NCBI GenBank assembly: GCA_019654215.1
Contig: BPDI01000012.1
Location: forward strand, 1-64,000
Reading direction: 5' to 3'
Source of the DNA: Gammaproteobacteria bacterium
GTDB lineage: Bacteria > Pseudomonadota > Gammaproteobacteria > Pseudomonadales > Pseudohongiellaceae
DNA length: 64,000 nt
This document shows positions 21,788 through 32,010 of this stretch, piece after piece. The position numbers and the translations under genes were made by a program. The number at the start of each line of letters is the position of its first letter. The stretch's first letter is position 1. The notes below the pieces were generated by a model. The model did not search any database, was not told the origin of the DNA, and saw only the letters and a list, made by a program, of their open reading frames with translations.

Positions 21788-23476
21788 GTGTTCAAATCTG
21801 GACGTTTATTTTTGTCTTCCTAACTTTTGGACTTTATGTGGGGATCGCTATCTGGTCCCGTGCCGGCTCTACAAGTGACTTTTATGTAGCTGGAAGTGGC
21901 GTACCGCCATTAGCTAATGGTATGGCCACGGCTGCAGACTGGATGTCTGCCGCCTCCTTTATTTCTATGGCTGGGTTAATTTCCTTCCTGGGTAGAGACG
22001 GCACTTTCTATTTAATGGGCTGGACTGGTGGATACGTACTGCTCGCTCTGCTACTGGCACCCTATTTAAGAAAATTTGGAAAATTTACCGTTCCGGATTT
22101 TATTGGGGACCGTTACTACTCGAAGACAGCTCGATTGATTGCAGTCTTCTGTGCGATTTCTATTTCATTTGTTTATGTATGCGGTCAGATGCAAGGAGCC
22201 GGAATCGTATTTTCTCGATTTTTGGAAGTAGACATTACTACTGGTGTCATCATTGGTATGGCTATCGTTTTCTTCTATGCGGTAATGGGAGGAATGAAAG
22301 GTATTACCTATACCCAGGTGGCGCAATATTGTGTATTGATATTTGCATTTATGGTCCCTGCCATCTTTATTTCCATCCTAATGACAGGAATTCCAATTCC
22401 ACAGATTGGATTTGGAGCACAGCTTACCGAAGCATTTGGCAATGGGTATTTACTAGATCGATTGGATGGTATGAGTGAAGAATTGGGCTTTGCCACTTAC
22501 ACCGAAGGTCAGCGCAGCACCCAGGATGTATTCTTTATTACTGCCGCATTAATGTTTGGTACTGCCGGCCTGCCTCACGTGATTATTCGCTTCTTCACGG
22601 TGCCGAATGTCAGGGACGCCCGCCGTTCTGCTGGTTACGCACTTGTTTTTATAGCCATCCTCTATACGACCGCACCAGCAGTTGCAGCATTCGCTCGCAC
22701 CAACCTAATAAACACCGTCAAAACATCGAGTATTCGGCAGTACCGGAATGGTTTCCCAAAATGGGAATCTACCAACCTAATTGTCTTCGATGAAAAAATG
22801 ATGATGGCCGCATCCAATATGTCGGCAAACCCCGAGGACAATGAGTTAGAAGTTAATCGGGACATCATGGTTCTTGCAAATCCTGAGATTGCGGGGGTTT
22901 CCTAATTGGGTAGTAGCACTAGTTGCAGCCGGTGCTTTGGCAGCAGCTCTATCAACTGCTGCAGGGTTGTTGTTGGTTATTTCTACGCGGTCGCCCATGA
23001 TTTAATGAAAAGCAGTTTTATGCCAAACATAACGGAGAAGCAGGAATTGACCTACGCCCGCATCGCAATCTTTATCGCAGTCTAATTGCAGGTTATGTAG
23101 GAATTAATCCCCCTGCCTATGTGGCGCAGGTGGTGGCTTATGCTTTCGGGCTCGCGGCTGCGTCATTTTTCCCCGGGAATTGTTTTAGGAATTTTCCAGA
23201 AACGGATGAATAGTCACGGTGCAATCGCCGGGATGATTGCAGGTTTCTTGTTTACTGCTTTTTATATTATCTACTTTAAGACTCTAAACCCTGCTATGGA
23301 TAATGCCGATGGCTGGTTATTGGGTATTTCACCGGGAAAGGGAAATTTGGGGCCTTTGGACACTGGTCAACTTGTTAGTTGCATGGGGTGTATCTCAGTT
23401 TACGCCCGAACCTCCGGAAGAAGTTCAGAGGATCGTTGAAGACATTCGTCTACCAGGTGGCGCAGTAGCACCCTAA
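21784..23476 (+). CDS. sodium:solute symporter (acetate permease-like, VC_2705 type), frameshifted
   Basis: Large subunit of the DUF4212-linked symporter, SSS family with LeuT fold. Reconstructed length about 564 residues, all membrane helices: [34 protein letters not shown] (sodium-site helix), [62 protein letters not shown] and, after breaks, [22 protein letters not shown] and [20 protein letters not shown]. Breaks lie near 22728, 22800, 22893, 22975, 23083 and 23335. It ends RLPGGAVAP at 23476. Probably imports acetate or another small carboxylate; its leader carries the A-rich repression-type motif. Confidence 0.88.
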
Positions 23477-23487
23477 CTTTTCAATTC

Positions 23488-23524
23488 AAAACATGGCTCT
23501 TAATCCAATTGAGCGCCATGTTTT
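23488..23524. terminator. bidirectional terminator between convergent symporter genes
   Basis: AAAACATGGC at 23488-23497 pairs perfectly with GCCATGTTTT at 23515-23524. It is flanked by A and T runs, so it can work in both directions. The left arm lies just past the agcS stop and the right arm is inside the last agcS codons. Confidence 0.75.
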
Positions 23525-25174
23525 TCATGTTCAATTCTTTCCCAATAATCTTAACGTCGCCTTCATTTCTCTGCGCATTAACAAAATGCCCACTAGATTC
23601 GGTACGGTCATTAATACGATTGTTATTAGAGATAGGTTCCAAATAATTGTTGTATCAGCTAATGCGGCATAGAAAAAACCTAGAAAATAAGCAATACGAT
23701 AAGGCAAGACAGACCTAGGCCCAAACAAATAGGTCATGGCCCGGTCCCCATAATAAGACCAGGCAATTGCTGTCGAAAAAGCGAATAGCATTAACCCCAG
23801 AGAAACAATGTATTGACCGTAATCACCAAAGAAACCCCGAGTAAACGCCTGAGTCGTCAAAGGTACGGAATGCAATAAGGAGTCACCAGTAACAACGATA
23901 CTGGTTTATCCAAAGCACCATCGGTGACGACAACCGATCCCGTTATTGTGCCTTGCTCATTACTGTAAATAATATTCTCAGCAAAGAGCGAGCATTTAAC
24001 AAAGTAAAATCGTTTGTGTTTTGGCTTTACCGTTTACCAGGTTTATGTTTCCAGTGTAGCTGGTAACACTGGATTCATCACCATTCAAAAACGAGAATAA
24101 TTGTTGAAGATCTTCAGTTTCTGACTCACTGAATGTTCCAGTTACAAAATTCATGTCTGCACGTTGAAATTCGTTCTCGAATTTCTCCATCCAGACACCA
24201 GAAGAAAGAATCACTAAGCCTGTAATTGTGCAGATAACGATAGTGTCAATAAATGGTTCGAGAATCGACACCATGCCTTCGTCTGCCGGTTCATCGGTTT
24301 TTGCAGCTGCGTGGGCGATTGGTGCCGAACCCTGACCAGCCTCATTTGAATAAAGACCTCGATTCACACCTCTATCAAAAGCATAAGCAAAGGTTGCTCC
24401 TAAAAATCCACCTACTGCAGCAGAACCAGTAAATGCGTCAGCGAATATAGAAAGAAAAAAAGGGGCGATATTAGCGATATTGGGAATAATTACTGCGAAG
24501 GCTCCAATCAAATAGAAAATTGCCATTGTTGGAACAATCGCTGCCGCCACTTTCGCGATTCGTGTAATGCCGCCAATAATTACCAATGCCAATAACACCG
24601 ACAATACACTTGCGGTTATCAGTGGGTCTAAATTGAAAGTGCTTTCCAAACCAGAAGCGATACTATTAATTTGTGGAAGATTTCCAGTTCCAAAGGAACT
24701 CAATACAGTGGCGATTGCGAAAATAACTGCCAACCACTTCATGTTGAGTCCCTTCTCCATGTAATACATGGGACCACCTGCCATGGTTCCATCTTCGGTT
24801 TGGTTTCGATATTTATGGGAAAGAGTTACCTCGACGAACTTACTAGTCATGCCGAAGAATGCAGTCATCCACATCCAAAACAGTGCAGCTGGACCACCGA
24901 GATGAAGTGCTAAAGCAACACCACCAATGTTTCCGGTACCTACAGTACCGGATAAGGCAGTAGATAAAGCTTGGAAATGAGTGGTATCACCTTTCGCACC
25001 GTCTTTATCGAATTTCCCCGTGGTTACCCCTATTGCATGTTTGAAGTAGCGAATCTGAGGAAAACCCAAATAAAGAGTAAAGAAAATACCTGTCAAAAGA
25101 AGAAATGTTGGAAACCAGAGAGCTGAACCTAAATAGCCATCCAGAAAAATTAAAAAATCATTTACTGCGTCCAA
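23500..25174 (-). CDS. sodium:alanine symporter family protein (AgcS), frameshifted
   Basis: Member of the alanine/glycine:cation symporter family. TTG start at 25174 with GGGGAGAG upstream. Family signature [35 protein letters not shown], the highly conserved [21 protein letters not shown], and [20 protein letters not shown] after breaks near 23995 and 23880. The C-terminus reads [10 protein letters not shown]. Length about 558 residues is longer than typical members because of a soluble insertion of roughly 100 residues after the LVILSSGVW helix. Probably takes up alanine, glycine or serine with Na+. Confidence 0.88.
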
Positions 25175-25219
25175 TCTCTCTCCCCTTTCAACGTTTTATT
25201 CTTATCTAGTTCGACTACT

Positions 25220-26065
25220 CTAATCTTCACTTACTGTGATCGTAGGTCCGCTTTGTGCGGATTCTCCAAACTCCTCTATCTTCCGCTCCACATTCTTTGC
25301 CAGCTGGAAGTACGCCTGTGCCGGCGGCTCATCAGGAGTTGATGCTACCACAGGATTTCCCGCATCGGTTTTTTCCCTAATATCCAGGTCCAAGGGTAGT
25401 CGCCCAATTACCTCCACCCCATATTCGGCCGCAAGTCGGTCTCCGCCGCCGCTGCCAAAAATGGCTTCTTCGTGCCCGCAACTGGAGCAAATGTGGGTAC
25501 TCATATTCTCCACGATCCCCAGAATAGGAACCCCAACTTTACGAAACATTTCAATTCCTTTTCGAGCGTCTAGTAAGGCGACGTCCTGAGGAGTAGTGAC
25601 GATTACTGCCCCAGATACTTTTACAGATTGAGCAAGGCTTAGCTGGATATCTCCCGTTCCAGGTGGCATATCTACCACTAGATAATCCCGCTCATTCCAC
25701 GCGGTATCATTAAGAATTTGATTAAAGGCAGAAATGATCATTGGGGCCCGCCAGACCATCGCCGTATTTTGATCAACTAGAAATCCCATTGAGTTGCATT
25801 CAATTCCATGAGCCTGAATAGGTACTATGTATTTTTGTTGCTGAATTTCTGGTCGAGTACCGGGCTCAACTCCCATCATCAGAGGAATACTCGGCCCATA
25901 GATATCTGCATCCAGCAAACCAACTTGTTTATTGGCAGCTAATGCCAACGCCAAATTTACAGCTGTGGTAGATTTACCAACCCCACCTTTTCCTGAAGCG
26001 ATACAAATAAGATGTTTGAATTTGTCAGATTGATTCAATTTTTTACCTATATAAGGGAATAACAC
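25220..26065 (-). CDS. apbC: Mrp/ApbC-type iron-sulfur carrier ATPase
   Basis: ApbC/Mrp proteins are deviant Walker A ATPases that carry [4Fe-4S] clusters to apoproteins. Intact, 281 residues. GKGGVGKSTTAVNLA is the deviant Walker A, DADIYGPSIPLMMG, VVDMPPGTGDIQLS, and the cluster-binding CxxC in HICSSCGHEE. The start is GTG 26065. It lacks the N-terminal MIP18/DUF59 domain of longer Mrp proteins, unless that was lost by an upstream error. Confidence 0.93.
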   Translation of the reverse strand: MLFPYIGKKLNQSDKFKHLICIASGKGGVGKSTTAVNLALALAANKQVGLLDADIYGPSIPLMMGVEPGTRPEIQQQKYIVPIQAHGIECNSMGFLVDQNTAMVWRAPMIISAFNQILNDTAWNERDYLVVDMPPGTGDIQLSLAQSVKVSGAVIVTTPQDVALLDARKGIEMFRKVGVPILGIVENMSTHICSSCGHEEAIFGSGGGDRLAAEYGVEVIGRLPLDLDIREKTDAGNPVVASTPDEPPAQAYFQLAKNVERKIEEFGESAQSGPTITVSED

Positions 26066-26158
26066 TCCGGTTCATTGACTAGTCGAGGATTATCTTGCAT
26101 CCATTTGGAAAAGAAAATAGGCATGACAGCAGGACAGCAAGCCCGCTAGAATTATTGT

Positions 26159-26717
26159 ATGACAGCAGAAAGTAGTAAAATTTCTTGGAGTTTCAGTTTA
26201 GCATTGCTTTGCTTCGCTCTTCATTACTCAGCATTAAGCGACGCCGCAGAGTTACAAGAGATAACGGATATAAAATTTGCTTTTTACTCTTCTCAATGGG
26301 GAGCTCCCACTGACGATGGCATGAGACTAATAGTCTTTAATCAAACGGAAGGGGGCTCAGATTGGAATCTATTGATTTTTTAAAAAGGATGAACAACAGG
26401 CAGAGCCAATCCCCATTGCAATTAATCTCTCTATTCCTCCCATGGGATATGCAGAAGAAGAATTCGAATATATCGACTTGCTCCGAGGTGATGAGTGCAT
26501 CGACAGAACTCTCGAGGAAAACTGGCGACTCGCCGAGGTTTCTAATTACACTCTGAACCCCTCTGTGCGCAATCTTATAATCGAAAATACAGAATCGTTT
26601 AGGATTTATCAATGTGTGGAAAACGTAAAGACCACCTGGACCAACATTACCACTAACAATCAATTCGAAGTGACTGAATGGGTGTTATTTCATTTCGAAA
26701 CTCGACGCGAGAATTAA
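26159..26717 (+). CDS. uncharacterised secreted protein, frameshifted
   Basis: Not recognised. ATG 26159 opens a protein with a signal-peptide-like start (FSLALLCFALHYSALSDAAE). Breaks near 26365 and 26383 join it to a second part with EEEFEYIDLLRGDECIDRTLEENWRLAE and CVENVKTTWTNITTNNQFEVTEW, ending at 26717. Roughly 185 residues, no transmembrane segment after the signal, two or three cysteines. It stands alone, divergent from apbC and ending in a strong terminator, so it is probably a real monocistronic periplasmic protein. Confidence 0.6.
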
Positions 26718-26763
26718 TACGATTGAAAAAAAAGGGCCATTTGGCCCTTTTTTCAATCGTATT
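26716..26763. terminator. long bidirectional intrinsic terminator
   Basis: AATACGATTG at 26716-26725, an A-run and AAGGGCCA pair with TGGCCCTT, a T-run and CAATCGTATT ending at 26763. The stem is over 20 bp, with complementary A and T runs, and it serves both the secreted-protein gene and the convergent pyrophosphatase gene. Confidence 0.9.
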
Positions 26764-26841
26764 GACTATCAAGACTATAAAAAGATACCACCGTTCTGAA
26801 CAAAGAATGGTGCGAATACCAAGCTTAGAATAGCAGATAGT

Positions 26842-28898
26842 TTAATCAAGATATTTAGAGATGGCCCGGAAGTGTCCTTCAAAGGGGGCACCCACAGTAT
26901 CGCCTACTACAGCAGCTTTGTGTTCTTCAGAGCCTTTACCGCCGTGATTTCCAGCCTCTATGTACTTCTTGGCGTTATCCCAGGCACCACCACTATTCGA
27001 TGACGCGATTGCAAGTACGCCACCTGCTACCAAGGATCCTGCGAGAATTCCGGCAACTGCTTGAACGCCAAACATGTATCCAGCAAGCAGTGGTGTACCC
27101 ATGATAAGAACACCCGGGGCTATCATTTCTCTCAGTGCGGCCTTAGTTGAAATTTCAACACACTGCGCATAGTCGGGCTGACCTGTACCTTCCATGATGC
27201 CAGGTATTTCCTTAAATTGGCGTCGCACTTCTTCGATCATATCGAAAGCAGCTTTACCAACTGATTTCATAGTCATCGCAGTAAATAAGAAAGGAAGCAC
27301 CGCGCCAAAGAATAAGCTGGTATATACCAACGGATTCAATAAGCTCATATCGATTGGCTCACCTGCTAAAGCTTCTGCTGCAGTAATAAATGCAGCAAAT
27401 AAAGCAAGCGAAGTAAGAATTGCGGCACCGATTGCAAAGCCTTTACCAATTGCAGCAGTTGTATTTCCAGCAGAATCTAATATATCGGTTCGACGACGAA
27501 CTTCTTTGTCCAGCCCTACCATCTCAGCAATACCGCCAGCATTATCAGCAACTGGGCCATAGGCATCGATCATTAGTGCAATAACCAATGTACCCAACAT
27601 ACCAAGTGAAGCTATAGCGACACCGTACATACCGGCAAGCCCCCAAGAAAGGAAAATACTGAAAGCAATGGCTAGATAAGGCAGCACAGTGGGCTTATAG
27701 CCAAGCGCTAGACCATAAATGATGTTTGTTGCTACACCAGTTTCACAGGACTTGGATAATTCTTTAACCGGTCGTAGTTTTCTGATGTGTAGTAACCAGT
27801 TAGCAATCCTACTGCCAGTCCTGCAATCAATCCTGAAAGGAAGCACCAATAAACGCCCAGGCTGTTATTGCTCACCATTAAGTTCGAAAAATTTCCCGGT
27901 ATCAACGCCATGGTAAAAAAGAACATGACCGCAGCCATAAAACCCCGAAGAGACTATAAGCAGTTTCATTAGCGCTGGAGCAACATCCTCTTCCGTTTTC
28001 ACACTAACAGCAGTTTCGTAACTAAGCTGATGGGAATACCAACGGCACTAATAAGAATTGGATAAAGTAAGGCGTTTGGATCAGCAGCGAATACCACGGC
28101 ACTAATGACCATTGCCGCACAAGTACTCTCTGCACAGGAACCGAATAAGTCAGCACCCATTCCTGCTACTCACCGACATTATCACCAACGTTGTCCGCAA
28201 TTACCGCCGGATTTCGGGGATCATCTTCAGGTATTCCTTGTTCAACTTTCCCCACCAGGTCTGCGCCAACGTCTGCGGCCTTAGTGAAAATACCGCCACC
28301 AACTCGGGCAAACAGTGCAATAGTCGATCCACCCCAAACCGAAGCCGGCAATCACTTCCATTAATATGTGATTATTCCCTGGGCCCAAGTCCGCTAACAA
28401 CGCGCTCATTACCACATAGATAATGACTAGCCCAAGACATGCTAACCCCACCAGTGCAAGCCCATTACTGCACCAGAATTAATGGCGACATCAAAAGCGC
28501 TAGAAATGTCTTTCTTGGCAGATACAGTGGTCCGAGCGTTTCCCTGAGTAGCAACCGTCATACCGATATAACCGGAAGCGATGGAGATAGCCCCACCAAA
28601 GAGGAATGCGAGAGCGTATAAATCCCTTCACGAGTATCGGGAGTATGAGAATCGTCAATTAAAATCATGATTATGGCAGCGAATACCACCATAAAAATTG
28701 TTAGGAATTTATATTCCTGTTTCAAAAAGGCCATGGCGCCATTAGCGATCGCTCCATGAATAAACTTCAAACGTTCTCCTCTTTTTGCTCAAGACCCATG
28801 TCTATCGGTATGCTGGTCACTCGCTTCATGTAGAAGAAAGCGATCCCCAACCCCCTCAGCGATAAGATCGTAGTGACTGTAATTGTTATCCCCGACAT
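26842..28898 (-). CDS. hppA: membrane-bound ion-translocating pyrophosphatase, K+-dependent type, frameshifted
   Basis: HppA hydrolyses pyrophosphate and pumps H+ or Na+ across the inner membrane. ATG 28898 gives a membrane N-terminus, then [21 protein letters not shown], the catalytic-site regions around [12 protein letters not shown] (fragmented, about 28130-28170) and DNVGDNVG (28166-28200), [30 protein letters not shown], and the C-terminal [16 protein letters not shown]. The segment [12 protein letters not shown] has Ala where K+-independent pyrophosphatases have Lys, so the enzyme is predicted K+-dependent. That class includes both H+ and Na+ pumps. Five or more breaks between 27750 and 28780; total about 685 residues, normal. 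Preceded by no other gene on its strand. Confidence 0.9.
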
Positions 28899-29062
28899 CT
28901 AAGTGTGTCTCCCGAAATGGTTAGTTGATTTCAAAGGCGCGCACTTTACCACAACAGGCCCTACAAACAAAGGAGTGAGAGTGGCTGGGGGCCAGTATTT
29001 TTGTGGTTTCAAGGGATTCTTTGAATGATCGGAAAACGACCAGAAACAGGCCGATTTTTCTG

Positions 29063-29230
29063 CTATTTTTTCTTGGAGTTGCTGTGTTTTTTGCCCTTTC
29101 CTCGGGGAGAATTAGGATTCGGTTCTTCCCTAGCTTGGCGGAAGGCTGAACGCAAGGCTTCTACCTTTGCTTCCTTCTTTTTGAAGACGTGTTCTTGTCG
29201 CTTCGATTCGAAATCTACGATCTTAGTCAT
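29063..29230 (-). CDS. small lysine-rich protein (55 aa)
   Basis: Not recognised. An intact 55-codon frame from ATG 29230 to TAG 29063. It begins MTKIVDFESKRQEHVFKKKE, has a helical middle (AKVEALRSAFRQAREE) and ends in a basic tail with PRGKGKK and SKKK. The strong codon-level lysine/arginine bias and the absence of breaks argue for a real gene. The basic tail suggests RNA or ribosome association (inference). It lies upstream of hppA and downstream of the lipoprotein gene, same strand. Confidence 0.55.
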   Translation of the reverse strand: MTKIVDFESKRQEHVFKKKEAKVEALRSAFRQAREEPNPNSPRGKGKKHSNSKKK

Positions 29231-29270
29231 CTTGAATTCACTGCAATCGAAAAAATCTTAAAGCCCTGAA

Positions 29271-29913
29271 TTACTGTGACTGAGCCTGTCTGACCAAGTT
29301 ATCTTTTCTTGCCTCGAGTTCTGCGATCAAGTCTTTTGAAAGAGGCTCAACCGTGTTTCCTTGATCATCAGTATTTTCATACTTAGCCTGTTCGGCAGTA
29401 AGAACTTCTAGTAATTCTTCCGCAACCAAGATCGCTTCCTGCAAGATAGCCATGGATGCTTCATCCTGAACGGTATCCGCTTCGATAGCGGCGATCTGCT
29501 GTTCTAAAGTCTCGATACGCTCGACTTTTTCCAGCCTCTCTGCTTCTGCAGCGGCAACTGCTGCGAGCCGTTCCTGTTCGCGGCGCTCTTCCTCTTCGCG
29601 TCGCAGGCGCTCGGCCTCTGCGCGCGCGCGCGCTTCTTCATCCCGGCGCTGTTGTTCGGCAGCAATTCGAGCTCTTTCCGTAGCTTCCGCTTCTCGTCTA
29701 CGCTGCTCTTCTATTGCTCTTAGGCGTTCTTCTTCTTGAATAATTCGCGCAGCTTCCTGCTCCACCGCAACTCGTTTTGGCTTCGATTACGGCCAGTTCA
29801 GCCTCTCTAGCAGCCTGGGATGTGCACGCCCCCAAAGCGAGAATCAAGGCCAGCATGACGAACGGACGTGCTAACCGAGGAAATGCTTCTTTTGTACCTG
29901 GGCTTAATTTCAC
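29271..29913 (-). CDS. lipoprotein with long charged coiled coil, one frameshift
   Basis: GTG start at 29913 with GGAGAG upstream. The signal peptide ends in the lipobox LALGAC, so the protein should be lipidated. After a one-base break near 29775 it continues as a coiled coil of roughly 100 residues made of Glu, Arg and Ala (REAEATERARIAAEQQRRDE-type repeats), followed by a second helical part LEQQIAAIEADTVQDEASMA and EELLEVLTAEQAKYE. It resembles TolA-like or DUF4398-like periplasmic spacer proteins but I cannot assign a family. About 213 residues. The DNA has a (GC)n run near 29620-29634. Confidence 0.7.
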
Positions 29914-30160
29914 GACCCTCTCCTTGATGGGATTTCCCCCTATAAGAGCATAGATTCCAGATATTATCTCCAAGCTCTTGATAATTAGCATTTTATTTAT
30001 CTTTAAGAACAAATTATGCTATTTATCATACTTTATAGCGATAAAGTGACTATTTGTCAGTAAAATCAACATTCAAACTCGATCTGCCTAAGTATCGGCA
30101 ACATCGATTTAGAGTTCATTTTCTGCAATATCTGGCTAACAAAACGAAGATCCTTTGGGC

Positions 30161-31475
30161 ATGCCCATATCTAGAATACTGCGACTACTTTTGCGCCCAT
30201 TAATAGTTTTGGCCGCAAGCACACCTATCATAATGCTGCTGCTTTCGACTTTAAACCGGACCCATAGTTAATTCAGCAGATTCACTTACCGCTGAGGAAA
30301 TTACACGAATCGAGCAACTGCTAATTGAGTCGGCTCCCAGTTCCCCAGGCACACCTGGACGGCAATCAATAGATCTCAATGTTGATGAGCTAAACCTATT
30401 TTTGGACTATGGGCTTAATTTGCTCGATCTTTCCCGAGCATGGGCAACGCAACTTTCTTTGGAAGAAGGTTTACTTCAATCCGAAGTCAGCATAGAAATT
30501 CTTTCGATTGGATTCCCTCTACCTCAATATCAATAGCGAATTTGTTCAAGTAGAAAACCGATTGCAATTAGAAAAAGTGACAGTGGTAAATTGCAGATTC
30601 CAGATCGACGGGTTGGCATAGGTCTAGCAGACTCAGAAATAATCTAACCCGAGCGACCCCCGTTTTTGAAACATAAATCAATTAATCGCAAACGTAGAAA
30701 AAATAGATATTTCGAGCTCACAAATGCAAGTTCAAATTTATTGGGACCCTGAGCTAATTGGAAAAATTAGCGACGAGCGCAGCAACTTTTCATTACAGAT
30801 GACGATCGCATTCGTATCATCGAGTACTACGAATCAATTAATGCAATAGCTACTACCATTCCCACTGATATTCGTGCGATTTCACTCAATGCACTTCTAG
30901 TTCCATTATTTAGGAAGCGCAGGAAAGATCTGATAATGGTAATGATCCGATAGATGAAAATAGGAGTTTACTTCAAGCACTCGCCATCTATGTAAGCAAT
31001 GAAGACTTGAGTCAACTGGTCGGTGAAACTATGGCGGCGGAAGTACCCCGAGCGAAATTTATAGAAGTTCGACTCAGAGACGGCAAGACTTGGCTCAACA
31101 CTTTTCATCTATAGCAGCAATCTCTGCTTTGGCAGGCGCAGAACTTGCAAAATTCTTATCCACAACCAAAGAAGCCTAGATGCGCGCTATCGATCTGGTT
31201 TTAGTTTTTCCGATCTAACAGCAAATACAGTCGGGGTAACCCTTGCTAACTACTTAACAGCAAATAGTGCCTCAGCCATCGAAATGCAAAGGCGTCTATC
31301 AAAAATTCTAATTGAATCGGATTATATGCCTGAAGTTGGCAACAATCGTGACGGTATTTCCGAAACTGATTTCAACGCCATCTACATCGATCGTAACAGT
31401 ACAGAATATAATCAACGCCTGGAAGAGATTCAGTCACTCATTGACGCTCGACCACTCTTTCAAGGCTTACAATAA
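30161..31475 (+). CDS. conserved-looking membrane-anchored protein of unknown function, heavily frameshifted
   Basis: Not assigned to a named family. ATG 30161 gives an N-terminal hydrophobic anchor (ILRLLLRPLIVLAASTPIIML). Reconstructed downstream: LTAEEITRIEQLLIESAPSSP, GRQSIDLNVDELNLFLDYGL, LDLSRAWATQLSLEEG, SLNALLVPLF, EDLSQLVGETMAAEVPRAKF, then YRSGFSFSDLTANTVGVTLA and MPEVGNNRDGISETDF. The C-terminal part with SGFSFSDL and the four-residue-spaced Gly pattern looks conserved. Roughly 438 residues. At least five breaks between 30250 and 31180. Likely periplasmic domain after the anchor. It precedes the DksA-like gene by 24 bp and may form an operon with it. Confidence 0.6.
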
Positions 31476-31498
31476 TTAACCCGCGATAACGTTATAAA

Positions 31499-31859
31499 GT
31501 GGATCCGCTCAATTTCAAGCAACTGAAACAACTGCAGCAGGCCCTTACTGATTCTAAGATAAAGCTGGAAGAGCAGCTGCTTATTAACAAAGATTCTGCC
31601 AGTGTAGTGGAACTAGATCAGACTTTAGTGGGACGGGTGTCGAGAATGGACGCAATACAACAACAGAGTATGGCAGTTTCAATGCGACAAAAAGCGCAAC
31701 TAAAATTGAAGAAAGTACAAGCTGCTTTGGATACAATGGCAACCGATGATTATGGTTATTGCAGGCAATGTGAGAACCCATCGGATTCCGCGCTTAACCG
31801 CCCAGCCCGAAGCCAATCTTTGCTTGCTGTGTCAGGATAAAGCAGACCAACAGTGCTAA
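31499..31859 (+). CDS. DksA/TraR-family C4 zinc-finger protein, frameshifted near the C-terminus
   Basis: DksA-like proteins enter the RNA polymerase secondary channel. This short member (about 119 residues) starts at GTG 31499 and has a coiled coil (FKQLKQLQQALTDSKIKLEEQL ... QKAQLKLKKVQAALDTM). A C4 zinc finger follows: DYGYCRQCE, then PIGF and RLTAQPEANLCLLCQDKAD. Two breaks near 31776 and 31798 disrupt the finger in the raw sequence; repaired, all four cysteines are present. The acidic coiled-coil tip typical of active DksA (DxxDxA) is not evident, so it may act differently from the true DksA at 35843. Confidence 0.82.
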
Positions 31860-32010
31860 TCAGGCTATACTAATGGCTAACTATCTCTTCCTGTTGGCAC
31901 AATGTCTGTAGAAAGATTTTTCCAACTTTCAAAATCCGCGGGCCTAGTGTATAACACCGCCTGCATCAAATAAGCTCATTCTGGCTGCCAACTTCCGTTA
32001 GATAAAACTC

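Noticed and set aside
29615-29640. Z-DNA-forming regulatory element at the GC run
   Set aside because: The run lies inside the Arg/Ala-coding part of the lipoprotein coil, and codon use explains it.
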